Assembly: GCF_007858475.1 (NCBI RefSeq)
Contig: NZ_VIGX01000007.1
Coordinates: 62,001-126,000, forward strand
Reading direction: 5' to 3'
Source: Tsukamurella conjunctivitidis
GTDB taxonomy: Bacteria; Actinomycetota; Actinomycetes; Mycobacteriales; Mycobacteriaceae
Length of the DNA: 64,000 nucleotides
The position numbers were made by a program, and so were the translations under genes. How positions within the stretch are numbered: the first letter of the stretch is position 1; each line of letters begins with the position of its first letter. The notes beneath the pieces are model-generated. The model was not told where the DNA came from. It ran no database searches and saw only the letters and a list, made by a program, of their open reading frames with translations. Below, in pieces: positions 46,343-54,628 of the stretch.

Positions 46343-47802
46343 CCGCCAGAGTCTGCCACGGCCGCCTCCTTGCCCAACACGGAGTGGCGTCGACCGTAGA
46401 ACAGATAGATCGCGACACCCAGCGCGAACCAGACGAGGAAGCGCAGCCAGGTCGCGACGGCGAGGTTCAGCATCAGGTAGACACAGGCCAGGCCCGACAG
46501 GACCGGGATCACGGGGGAGAAGGGAACCCTGAACGGGCGCTTGAGATCCGGCTTGGTGCGCCGCAGGATCGGCACCGCCAGGGAGACCAGGAGGAAGGCG
46601 AAGAGCGCCCCGATGCTCACCATCTCCGAGAGCGCCTCGATCGGGATGAAGCCGCCCATCAGGGCGCAGACGATCACGATGATCACAGTCAGTCGGGTCG
46701 GAGTGCCGAAGCGCGGCGAGACCTTCGCGACGGAGGGCGGGATCAGACCGTCGCGGCCCATGGCGAAGCCGATACGGCCCATCGTCACCAATTCGACGAG
46801 GATCACCGAGGTCAGTCCGGCCACCGCGGCGATCGCCACCAGATCGCCCGCCCAGGACGCGCCGACCACGTCGAATGCCTTGGAGAGCGGCGCGCTCGAG
46901 TCGATGTCGGTGTACTTGACCATGCCGGTGAGGACGACCGACACCAGGACGTACAGCAGGGTGCAGGCGAGGAGCGTGCCGATCAGCGCGCGCGGCATGT
47001 CGCGCTCGGGCTTGCGGGCCTCCTCGCCGAGGTTGGCGACCGCTTCGAAACCGGTGTAGGCGAAGAAGACGACCGCGGCAGCGGTGAGGATCCCGGCGAC
47101 ACCGAAGTGCGACGGCGCGCCGCCCAGGAAGGTCTCGATCAGCGGGCGGTCCAGCGCGTTGCCGCCGGATTGGGCCGGCACCGAGTCGGGGATGAAGGGA
47201 ACGAGATTGGAGCGGGTGATGAAGAAGGCGCCGACGATGACGACGAAGACGGAGATCGCGACCTTCACCAGGACGAGGACGTTGGTCACCCGCGCCGATT
47301 CTCGGATCCCGACGGTCGCGATCACGCCGAGGATCACGATCACCAGAATCGCGCCGACGTTGACCGGCGCCTCCTCGGTGAACCACTGCGGCGGCAGCCC
47401 GAACAGGTCGGCCAGGTAGCCGGACCAGCTGCGGGAGACGACGGCCGCACCGAGCCCGAACTCCAGGAGCAGGTCCCAGCCGATGATCCACGCGAAGACC
47501 TCGCCGATCGTGGCGTAGGCGTACGTGTAGGCGCTCCCGGCCGTGGGCACCGCCGAGGCCAGTTCCGCGTAGCAGAGGGCGGCGAACAGGCTGACCACGC
47601 CGGCCACGATGAACGAGAGCGCGATGCCGGGACCGGCGTTCACCTTGGCCTGCACGCCGGTCAGGGTGAAGATGCCGGTCCCGATCACGATGCCGACGCC
47701 GAAGCCGATGAGGTCGAACAGCCGCAGATCGCGCCGCAGTCCGCCCTCGGCGGCCCCGTCGGCCTTGATCCTGGCCAGGGGTTTCGTCCGCAGGATGTCC
47801 AT
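46339..47802 (-). CDS. APC-family amino acid permease (cationic amino acid type)
   Basis: 487 residues with about 12 helices. The family start LIGFGVGIVIGTGIFTLTG and the later FFAYTGFEAVANLGEEARKP are typical of the CAT/YfnA branch of APC transporters, which import Arg, Lys or other amino acids. The ATG follows TAGCGT by 8 nt (47811-47816, minus strand), a leaderless arrangement. First gene of the operon with the oxidoreductase and c-di-GMP protein. Confidence 0.9.
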   Translation of the reverse strand: MDILRTKPLARIKADGAAEGGLRRDLRLFDLIGFGVGIVIGTGIFTLTGVQAKVNAGPGIALSFIVAGVVSLFAALCYAELASAVPTAGSAYTYAYATIGEVFAWIIGWDLLLEFGLGAAVVSRSWSGYLADLFGLPPQWFTEEAPVNVGAILVIVILGVIATVGIRESARVTNVLVLVKVAISVFVVIVGAFFITRSNLVPFIPDSVPAQSGGNALDRPLIETFLGGAPSHFGVAGILTAAAVVFFAYTGFEAVANLGEEARKPERDMPRALIGTLLACTLLYVLVSVVLTGMVKYTDIDSSAPLSKAFDVVGASWAGDLVAIAAVAGLTSVILVELVTMGRIGFAMGRDGLIPPSVAKVSPRFGTPTRLTVIIVIVCALMGGFIPIEALSEMVSIGALFAFLLVSLAVPILRRTKPDLKRPFRVPFSPVIPVLSGLACVYLMLNLAVATWLRFLVWFALGVAIYLFYGRRHSVLGKEAAVADSGG

Positions 47803-47866
47803 TCCGCGGGACGCTACTCGCTCCCCGGTCCGTTCGCAGAGCTATCTGTTCGACGGGCCGCCGGAA

Positions 47867-49162
47867 TCAGGCTCGTGCGAGGGCCGCCTTCGCGTCGGCG
47901 ATGAACCGCTCGACGTCCGCCTCGGACCGGAAGTCGAGGATCGGCGCCGGCTCGGACAGCAGACCGAACAGCGCGGCTCCGACGGCGTCGTCGGCGACCG
48001 CGCCCGCGAACAGCAGTCCCGCGGCGAAGGCGTAATCGGGATCGCCGAGGAACAGGCGGGTCACCTCCGCCGCGGCGTGGCCGCGCTCCTCCCAATGCCG
48101 GTCGAACTGGTCGCCGATCCATTCCGCGGTGAAGTCGGAGCCGCGTACCTCGATGGCCTTGACCAACGCCGCGACCTGGATGAGGCCGGTCTGGGCGCCC
48201 TGGCCGGCGATGGGGTCGAAGGCGATCGCGGAGTCGCCCAGCGCGAGTACCGGGCGGCCGCCGCGGGTGTAGCCGACGCCCTGGCGCACCGTCGGGGTGA
48301 CGGCGCCGCGGAGCCACGACTTCGAGTCCTCCTCGATCACGCGGAGCTTCTCGATGTCCGGGAGGTCGTCGGGGAAGTAGTCCCGGTAGATGCTGGTCAC
48401 GACCTCGAGCGCGCTCTGTGCGTCCGTCACCTCGCCGAACCGCCGGACCCAGTCACCGTCGGGCTTGGCGAAGCCCAGCACGCTCCACGTCGCTCCCGCG
48501 TCCTTGTGCCAGTACGGGCCGATCCAGATCTCGCCCTGGTCGGTGTGCAGGTTGAAGACGTTGTGCTTGCCGGCTCCGTGTCCCCGGGAGGTGAACACGT
48601 CCTCGCCGTGGCCGAGGCCGGTGAAGGCCGCCGCCAGCAGGTGGCGCTGCGGTGATCGGTAGACGGTGCGCGACTCGTCGACCGGGAACAGCCCCGAGAG
48701 GCCGCCCTTGCCGGTGGAGACGAGCGTGAGGTCGTGCGCGGCGGCGATCGCGTCGAGGTTCTCCGGCGTCACCGTCTCGACGTGGAAGGAACCGCCGGCC
48801 TGCTCGAACAGCCGGATCCGGTCGTACGCCCGCAGGCGGACGTCGATGCCGGCGGCGGTGTAGGTGAAGTCGGGGTCGAAGGCGAGCACCTGCTCCAGCG
48901 CCCCGGGCTCGCCCGTGTTGAGGCGGGTGTTCATGCCGGTCGAGACGGGCGCCTCGGGGTAGAGCTCCTCGACGAGCGTGTGGTCGACGTCGCGTGAGTG
49001 CCCGAACAGCACGGCGGTGCCGGTGGCGGGCACCTCGTCGCGGAGCTGCTGGGCGGTGCGGTCGCTGTACAGATCGACCGGGTGCCCGGCGCGGGCGAGG
49101 ACGAGCGCGGCGGTGGCTCCCACCACTCCGGCGCCGATGATGGCGATGCGTGCCTGGGTCAT
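47867..49162 (-). CDS. FAD monooxygenase, StyA (styrene/indole monooxygenase)-like
   Basis: 431 residues. The FAD site IAIIGAGVVGATAALVLARA, LVSTGKGGLSGLF in the middle and ALGDSAIAFDPIAGQGAQ near the C-terminus resemble the corresponding stretches of StyA, an epoxidase that needs reduced FAD from a separate reductase (StyB). No reductase is encoded in the window. The start at 49162 is preceded by GAAAGG. It follows the DszC/SfnB-like gene by 23 bp, so the two are one operon. Confidence 0.8.
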   Translation of the reverse strand: MTQARIAIIGAGVVGATAALVLARAGHPVDLYSDRTAQQLRDEVPATGTAVLFGHSRDVDHTLVEELYPEAPVSTGMNTRLNTGEPGALEQVLAFDPDFTYTAAGIDVRLRAYDRIRLFEQAGGSFHVETVTPENLDAIAAAHDLTLVSTGKGGLSGLFPVDESRTVYRSPQRHLLAAAFTGLGHGEDVFTSRGHGAGKHNVFNLHTDQGEIWIGPYWHKDAGATWSVLGFAKPDGDWVRRFGEVTDAQSALEVVTSIYRDYFPDDLPDIEKLRVIEEDSKSWLRGAVTPTVRQGVGYTRGGRPVLALGDSAIAFDPIAGQGAQTGLIQVAALVKAIEVRGSDFTAEWIGDQFDRHWEERGHAAAEVTRLFLGDPDYAFAAGLLFAGAVADDAVGAALFGLLSEPAPILDFRSEADVERFIADAKAALARA

Positions 49163-49185
49163 GGTCGTGCCTTTCGGTGGTGTGG

Positions 49186-50400
49186 TTACTTGGCGATCTC
49201 GGTGCGGGAACCGGCGTTCCACGCGTAGGGCAGGTCGGCGCCGTTGAGCAGCAGGTCGCCGATCGCGCGGGCCTTCTGGATGGCGGGGTTGTGCACCGCG
49301 AGGGTGCGGGCGTTGCGCCAGTGCCGGTCCAGCCGCAGGTCGGCGTCGACGATGGACGCGCCGCCGACCTCGAACAGGTCGCTGGTGGCCTTCAGCACGG
49401 TGTCGATGACGGCGAGCTGGGCGTGCGCGGCGGCCAGCTCGGCCTCCGGCAGCAGGTCCTCGTGGACCCGTCGGTCCGCCAGGGTCTGATCGAGCACGTC
49501 GGCGACGGCGATCACGGACTGCTTCGCGGACCATGCGGCGCTGGAGAGCCGGCCGATCACCTGCTGCACCAGCGGATCGTCGCGCTGCAGGTCGGCGGCC
49601 GCGTGCGAGAACGTCCGGGTCCGCGCCCGCACCCAGGCCACGGTGTCGTCGGTGGCCCGCTGCGCGATACCGGCGAGCCCGGCGAGCTGCACGAGCTGCA
49701 GGTACGAGGTGGCGTAGGTGGCTCCCGGAGCGCCGTAGCCGGCGCCGAGGAGCCGGTCCGCGGGCACGGCCACGTCGGTGAAGACGGTCGTTCCGCTCGC
49801 CGTGAGGCGCTGGCCGAAGCCGTTCCAGTCATCGACCTTCTCCACGCCCTCGGCGGTCGCATCGACGAGCACGCCGACCCGCTCGCCGTCGAGGTCCGCC
49901 GCGACCAGGATCTGGTCGGCGTACAGCGTGCCGGTGGAGTAGAACTTGGTGCCGTTGAGGCGGTAGACGCCGTCGGAGTCCGCGGTCAGCTTCGTCGCGT
50001 AGCCGCCCACGGAACCGGCGCCCGGCTCGGTGATCGCGTTGCCGACGATGGTCCCGTCGACCACCGCACGGAGCCAGGCGTCGCCGGCGGGGGTGTTAGC
50101 GAGCCGCTGGTCCTCGACGAAGTTGACGTGCACGCGCAGGGCCTGCGGGATGTTCGAGTCGGCGGCGGCGAGGTTGATGAGCTGGCGGAAGAACTGCCGG
50201 AGCGAGACGCCGCCGCCCCCGAGCTCCCGAGGCACGCGCAGCGCGGTGAAACCCGCGGCCTTGAGCTGCGCGATCGGCTCGTGCACGAGTTCGCGGTCGC
50301 GCTCGCGGGCGACGGCCCCCTCGGCGATCCGGGCGTAGACGGGGCCGAGGGTCGCGTCGAGTTCGGCGTCGGACGTGGGGGCGGTCAGCGAGGTGGTCAT
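49186..50400 (-). CDS. Acyl-CoA dehydrogenase-fold flavin monooxygenase (DszC/SfnB-like)
   Basis: 404 residues. The acyl-CoA dehydrogenase architecture is clear (helical N-domain, GNAITEPGAG flavin block, C-terminal helices with the RRVHEDLLPEAE region), but it lacks the catalytic Glu context of beta-oxidation enzymes. It groups better with the FMN-dependent monooxygenases DszC and SfnB that act on organosulfur compounds. The start at MTTSLTAP (50400) is used; 36 upstream codons are unlikely. It is the first gene before the StyA-like enzyme. Confidence 0.78.
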   Translation of the reverse strand: MTTSLTAPTSDAELDATLGPVYARIAEGAVARERDRELVHEPIAQLKAAGFTALRVPRELGGGGVSLRQFFRQLINLAAADSNIPQALRVHVNFVEDQRLANTPAGDAWLRAVVDGTIVGNAITEPGAGSVGGYATKLTADSDGVYRLNGTKFYSTGTLYADQILVAADLDGERVGVLVDATAEGVEKVDDWNGFGQRLTASGTTVFTDVAVPADRLLGAGYGAPGATYATSYLQLVQLAGLAGIAQRATDDTVAWVRARTRTFSHAAADLQRDDPLVQQVIGRLSSAAWSAKQSVIAVADVLDQTLADRRVHEDLLPEAELAAAHAQLAVIDTVLKATSDLFEVGGASIVDADLRLDRHWRNARTLAVHNPAIQKARAIGDLLLNGADLPYAWNAGSRTEIAK

Positions 50401-50489
50401 GGCCGACAACTGTGGTCTGCGAACGATCCACTGACGAGGGTTCGCCGCGTCGTGAACGTATTCCGGCCGGAACGCGTGCCGCGGTGGCC

Positions 50490-50495
50490 TAGGTT
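50490..50495 (+). promoter_or_regulatory. Leaderless-type -10 box for the C15-like peptidase gene
   Basis: TAGGTT fits TAnnnT and ends 6 nt before ATG at 50502. Confidence 0.45.
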
Positions 50496-50501
50496 CGACG
50501 A

Positions 50502-51752
50502 ATGGCACGTCGTCTCGCGCATGCGATCTCCCTGTCCGCCGTCGGAGCCGTCGCCGCCGGGCTCCTGTTCGCAGCTCCCGCCGTCGGCGAAGGACCGTCG
50601 ACGGTGTCCACGTCGGAAGAGCGCCTCGGTACGGGCGAGGTTCCCGGTCGCCTGGTCGCCTCCGCGGGATTCGAGCGGTATCCGCGCGACCTGTCCCGGG
50701 CGCTGGCGGGGGCGCGCACCGTCGCGGAGGCGGAACGGGCTGCGGAGCGGTCGTCTCGGGACCTGTGGCGCGCGGCCGTGCAGCGCGTGCAGAGCGGCGC
50801 CGACGGCTTCACGGCCGACGACCGCCCGCTGTACTGGACGCGGCTCGCCATGATCCGTGCCGTGCGCGAGTGGCGGCCCGGCTTCGCCGTCCCCGACGCG
50901 CAGCGCACCGGGATGGTGACCACGATCGACGAGGTCTCGCGCGGCCAGCGCCGCGCGCCGACGGGCCGGACGGTGCTCGTCACCGGGTTCGATCCGTTCC
51001 GCCTCACGCGGGACATCCGGCAGGGCAATCCGTCCGGTGCGATCGCGCTCGCCCTCGACGGCACCCTGATCGACACCCCGAGCGGCCCCGTGACCGTGGT
51101 CGCGATGACCTTCCCGGTGCGCTGGAGGGATTTCGGCGCGGGGATGGTGGAGCGGGCCGTGACCCCCTTCCTGCGGCCCGGGCCGTCGCGCGCGGTGGGC
51201 TTCACGACGATCAGCCAGGGCAGGCCCGGGAAGTTCGACCTGGAGGCGATCAACGGGGTGTGGCGCGGCGGCGCGGTGGACAATGAGGCGGCGTGCTTCC
51301 GTGGCGAGGCGCCGGTCGCCGGGGACGCGCCGCAGTGGACCCGCAGCACACTGCCGATGGCCGCGGTCACCACGGCCGCCCGAGGCCGCTATCCGGTGGT
51401 CCGCAACCCCGAGATCGCTTACACCACCGGGACGAACCCGGCGGTCTCGACGGCCTGCGGCCTGCCGCCGCTGCCCTCGACCACGACCACCGCGGAACCA
51501 CCGGCCGGCGCTCTCGCGCGGCAGGGCGCGGGCGGCGACTACCTCTCGAACGAGATCGGCTACCGCGTCACGCTCGTGCGCGACCGGCTGGCCGCCCCCG
51601 TTCCCGGCGGTCACCTGCACACGCCGGTGCTCGACGGTCTGCCCGCGGACCGCGGTGTCGTGGAATCGGCGCAGTATCGAGCGAACCTGGCGGCGGTCGT
51701 CGCGCAGGCGCGCTCGGTGGTGGCGGTGGTGGCGCGCGGGGAACGCGGCTGA
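50502..51752 (+). CDS. Secreted pyroglutamyl-peptidase-like (C15) protein, Cys-to-Ser
   Basis: 416 residues. A signal peptide (about 1-29, AAPAVG end) precedes an unrelated N-terminal stretch. From about 155 it matches pyroglutamyl peptidase: VLVTGFDPF, GNPSGAIALALDG, Glu248 in LEAING and His373 in GHLHTPV. The nucleophile Cys of the family is in a GTYVCN-like motif; here it reads GGDYLSN with Ser349. So it may be a serine enzyme or inactive. It is exported, unlike the cytoplasmic Pcp. Divergent from the flavin oxygenase operon; function unknown. Confidence 0.72.
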   Translation: MARRLAHAISLSAVGAVAAGLLFAAPAVGEGPSTVSTSEERLGTGEVPGRLVASAGFERYPRDLSRALAGARTVAEAERAAERSSRDLWRAAVQRVQSGADGFTADDRPLYWTRLAMIRAVREWRPGFAVPDAQRTGMVTTIDEVSRGQRRAPTGRTVLVTGFDPFRLTRDIRQGNPSGAIALALDGTLIDTPSGPVTVVAMTFPVRWRDFGAGMVERAVTPFLRPGPSRAVGFTTISQGRPGKFDLEAINGVWRGGAVDNEAACFRGEAPVAGDAPQWTRSTLPMAAVTTAARGRYPVVRNPEIAYTTGTNPAVSTACGLPPLPSTTTTAEPPAGALARQGAGGDYLSNEIGYRVTLVRDRLAAPVPGGHLHTPVLDGLPADRGVVESAQYRANLAAVVAQARSVVAVVARGERG

Positions 51753-51796
51753 GAGTCCTCCGCGCGTTTCGTGCCCGATTCCGCCCCGCGATGCGC

Positions 51797-51826
51797 TAGA
51801 ACCTGTTACAACTAGAACACGTTCTG
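51797..51826. promoter_or_regulatory. Tandem KstR-consensus operators upstream of fadD
   Basis: TAGAACCTGTTACA (51797-51810) fits TnnAACnnGTTnnA at every fixed position; TAGAACACGTTCTG (51813-51826) has one mismatch. Their centres are 16 bp apart, so two repressor dimers could bind nearly the same face. Confidence 0.55.
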
Positions 51827-51866
51827 CCGAGCTGAACGGGTTCGCAGGTCAGGAACAGGAGTGCGC

Positions 51867-53507
51867 ATGAAGTTCAACCTCGCCGACATCTTCGAGGCGG
51901 TCGTCGACGCGGTTCCCGAACGGATCGTTCTCAGCTACGAGGGGGATCAGACCTCGTACGCAGAGATGGATGAGCAGGCGAATCAGGTGGCCCACCTGTT
52001 CGCGGCCCAGGGGATCGGCGCGTTCGACCACGTGGCGCTCTTCCTCAAGAACAGCGTCGAGCACGTGCAGTCGTTGGTCGCGCTCATCAAGATCCGGGCG
52101 GTCCCGGTGAACGTCAACTATCGGTACACGGGCCCCGAACTCGAGTACATCTTCACCAACTCCGATGCGCGCGGCATCGTCGTGGAGATGCCCGAGCACC
52201 AGCGCACCCTCGCGGGCCTCATCGGCAAGCTCCCCGACCTGCGCACGGTCTTCGTGGTCGGTCCGGTCGAGCCGGAGCTCGCCACCGCGGTCGACGGCGC
52301 ACCCGACGTCGCGCTCGTGCCCTTCGCGGATGCCGCCGCCCAGTCCACCGCTCGCGACTTCGAGAAGCGGACTGGCGAGGAGCACTACATCATCTACACG
52401 GGCGGCACCACGGGCTACCCGAAGGGTGTCGTCTGGCAGCACGACGACTTCTTCCGCAAGCCGCTCTCGGCCGGCGTGCCCTACGGCGGCGAGCCGCGCC
52501 AGAACCTCGACGAAGTGGGGCAGGGCGCGAAGGACTTCCCGCCGCTCGCCTTCCTCATCGCGGCGCCGCTCATGCACGGCGCGGCGGCGTACTCGCTGTT
52601 CACCTTCTTCGTCCTCGGCTCGCGGGTGATCCTCGAGCGCGACTTCAAAGCCGCCGAGATCGTGCGCAACATCCAGCGCGACCAGACGCAGACCATCCTC
52701 ATCGTGGGCGACGCCATGGGCATCCCGCTGGTCGAGGAGATGGAGAAGCAGAAGGACACCGCCGACTTCTCCTCGCTGTTCTCGATCACCTCGGGCGGCG
52801 CGATCTGGTCCAAGCACGTGCGCGACCGGATGGCCGCGATCAAGCCCGAGCTGATCCTGCGGGACAACTTCGGGGCCTCGGAGTCCGGCAATGACGGCGT
52901 GATGACCCTCGACGAGAACGGCAACCTGCACGCGCCGCCCACCGAGAAGATGATGGTGGTCGACGAATCCTTCCAGCAGATCACCACGCCCGGCGAGGTC
53001 GGTTACATCGCGCGCGTCGGGAACGTGCCGCTCGGCTACTACAACGACCCCGAGAAGTCGGCGCGCACGTTCCCGACGCTCGCGGACGGTCGCCGGATCT
53101 CCGTGCTCGGCGACATGGGCTACCCGGCGGAGGACGGCGGCATCGTCTTCCTCGGCCGCGGCAGCCAGTGCATCAACACGGGCGGCGAGAAGGTCTACGC
53201 CGAGGAGGTCGAGGCCACGCTGCACGGCCATCCGGCGATCTCGGACGCCCTCGTCGTGCCGGTGCCCGACGCCCGGTACGGGCAGCGCGTCGCAGCGGTG
53301 ATCTCGGTGGCGGAGGGCAAGGACCGGCCGTCCGTCGAGGACGTGCAGACCTTCGCGCGGAGCGAGCTCGCGGGCTACAAGGTGCCCCGCACCATCGTCT
53401 TCGTGGATCAGGTCAAGCGCACCCCGGCGGGCAAGGCCGACTACCGCTGGGCGAAGTCGACGGCGGAGACCGCCGCGGAGAAGGCGGGCGAGGAGCAGCC
53501 GGCGTGA
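51867..53507 (+). CDS. Acyl-CoA synthetase, FadD19-like
   Basis: 546 residues. The ATP/AMP loop IIYTGGTTGYPKGV (about 175-188), the acyl-adenylate motif GDMGYPAEDGG and the C-terminal Lys in TPAGKADYRW are complete. The N-terminal and central parts align by eye with mycobacterial FadD19, which loads the C26 steroid side chain; other long or branched acids are possible. AGGAG lies 5 nt before the ATG at 51867. The tandem KstR-like sites upstream support a sterol or lipid role. Confidence 0.85.
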   Translation: MKFNLADIFEAVVDAVPERIVLSYEGDQTSYAEMDEQANQVAHLFAAQGIGAFDHVALFLKNSVEHVQSLVALIKIRAVPVNVNYRYTGPELEYIFTNSDARGIVVEMPEHQRTLAGLIGKLPDLRTVFVVGPVEPELATAVDGAPDVALVPFADAAAQSTARDFEKRTGEEHYIIYTGGTTGYPKGVVWQHDDFFRKPLSAGVPYGGEPRQNLDEVGQGAKDFPPLAFLIAAPLMHGAAAYSLFTFFVLGSRVILERDFKAAEIVRNIQRDQTQTILIVGDAMGIPLVEEMEKQKDTADFSSLFSITSGGAIWSKHVRDRMAAIKPELILRDNFGASESGNDGVMTLDENGNLHAPPTEKMMVVDESFQQITTPGEVGYIARVGNVPLGYYNDPEKSARTFPTLADGRRISVLGDMGYPAEDGGIVFLGRGSQCINTGGEKVYAEEVEATLHGHPAISDALVVPVPDARYGQRVAAVISVAEGKDRPSVEDVQTFARSELAGYKVPRTIVFVDQVKRTPAGKADYRWAKSTAETAAEKAGEEQPA

Positions 53508-53523
53508 TCGCGGGCGGTGCCGC

Positions 53524-54138
53524 CTACGCCTGCAGCCAGCTCAGGTAGGCGGCGCCGCGGGGCGAGAGTTCGTAACCGACGTCGTGGCTGATCGTCAGGC
53601 CCATGCCCTTGAGCTTGCGGATGTCGGCCTTCATCGGCAGCAGTTCGACCCCGCGCTCGGCGGCGAGTTCCTTGGAGACCACGCGCGGATGGTCGCGGAT
53701 CCAGGTGAGGATCTCGCGCGTCCACGGACCGGATTCCCGGGCGTCGAGCCGCGCCAGGCGCTTCGCGATCGCCGCGAGCTCGGCCGCGCCGGGCAGTTCC
53801 TCGCGCAGGGCGAGCCGCGGGTCCTCGCCCGCCCACTCCAGATGGATGCGGTAGACGTGCTCGCCGCCGCGGGCCGACCGCTCGCGGCGGGGAGCATCGG
53901 GGTCCCGGGGAGCGAGGAGCTTGCGCAGCGCCGCGGCGTCCTTGACGCCCGCGGCCCGTGCCGCCCGGTCGCTGATGCGCTCGACGTCGGGCACTCGCGT
54001 CACCCGGGTGAACCGGAGCAGCCCGGCCGGCGTCAGCTGCGTGCCGCCGACCTTCACCCGCGGGGTGTCCCATCGCCGGTACTGCGTGCTCACACGACCG
54101 TCGCGGACGCCCTCGGCGATCGCCTTCGGAATCAGCAT
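53524..54138 (-). CDS. Conserved hypothetical protein, possible ASCH-like N-terminus
   Basis: 204 residues. The first 60, with IAEGVRDGRVSTQYRRWD and TPRVKVGG, resemble the start of an ASCH (PUA-like) RNA-binding domain by eye; the C-terminal part (about 130-204) looks like a winged helix ending in ISHDVGYELSPRGAAYLSWL. This would fit a nucleic-acid-linked regulator, but I do not recognise the family. Convergent with fadD, 16 bp apart; followed on the same strand by dinB after 4 bp. Confidence 0.65.
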   Translation of the reverse strand: MLIPKAIAEGVRDGRVSTQYRRWDTPRVKVGGTQLTPAGLLRFTRVTRVPDVERISDRAARAAGVKDAAALRKLLAPRDPDAPRRERSARGGEHVYRIHLEWAGEDPRLALREELPGAAELAAIAKRLARLDARESGPWTREILTWIRDHPRVVSKELAAERGVELLPMKADIRKLKGMGLTISHDVGYELSPRGAAYLSWLQA

Positions 54139-54142
54139 GCGG

Positions 54143-54628
54143 TCAATTCTGCACGCGGGGCGCGCCGTTCCTCACGAGGTCGCGACAGATCTCCATGTGG
54201 CCGGTGTGTTGGGTCAGCTCGCGCAGCATGTGGGTGAGCACCCATTCGGGTGTCGCCTCGGCGGCGTTGCGCCGGGTGGTACCGGTCGCCGCGGGATTGC
54301 GGATCCCGGTGGCCGCCACGGCGGCCCAGCGCGGCAGATCCGCGCGCAGCCGCGCGGTGATCGCGCGGGCCTCGTCGACGGTGCCGGTCGCGCGGAACTC
54401 CGCGGAACGGTCACGGGGGATGGTCTCGCCCGCCATGAGCGAGCCGCCCCAGTAGCCCAGCGCCCCGCCGACGTGCGTGATGAGCGCGTAGACCGAATTG
54501 ACACCGGGCGCGTCCGGCACGGCGTTGACCGTGGCGTCGTCCAGGTCGTCGAGTACGCGATCGATGGTGTCCAGGGTCTCCGCGGCGACGTCGAGGAACG
54601 CCGCGATCTGCCCCTCAGCCGCGGCCAC
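54143..54628 (-). CDS. DinB-fold protein (DUF664/mycothiol-dependent type)
   Basis: 161 residues forming a four-helix bundle. The metal-binding His positions fall near ITHVGG, and near the end in HMLRELTQHTGHMEIC, the signature of DinB/MDMPI-like proteins, many of which use mycothiol as cofactor. The GTG start overlaps the 3' end of the nucleoside hydrolase gene by 14 nt, so the two are cotranslated. The substrate is unknown. Confidence 0.8.
   Translation of the reverse strand: MAAAEGQIAAFLDVAAETLDTIDRVLDDLDDATVNAVPDAPGVNSVYALITHVGGALGYWGGSLMAGETIPRDRSAEFRATGTVDEARAITARLRADLPRWAAVAATGIRNPAATGTTRRNAAEATPEWVLTHMLRELTQHTGHMEICRDLVRNGAPRVQN

Noticed and set aside
46384-47904. 506-residue plus-strand frame over the permease gene
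   Set aside because: Very Asp/Arg/Gly-rich, typical of the antisense of a membrane protein gene; no start signal or motif.
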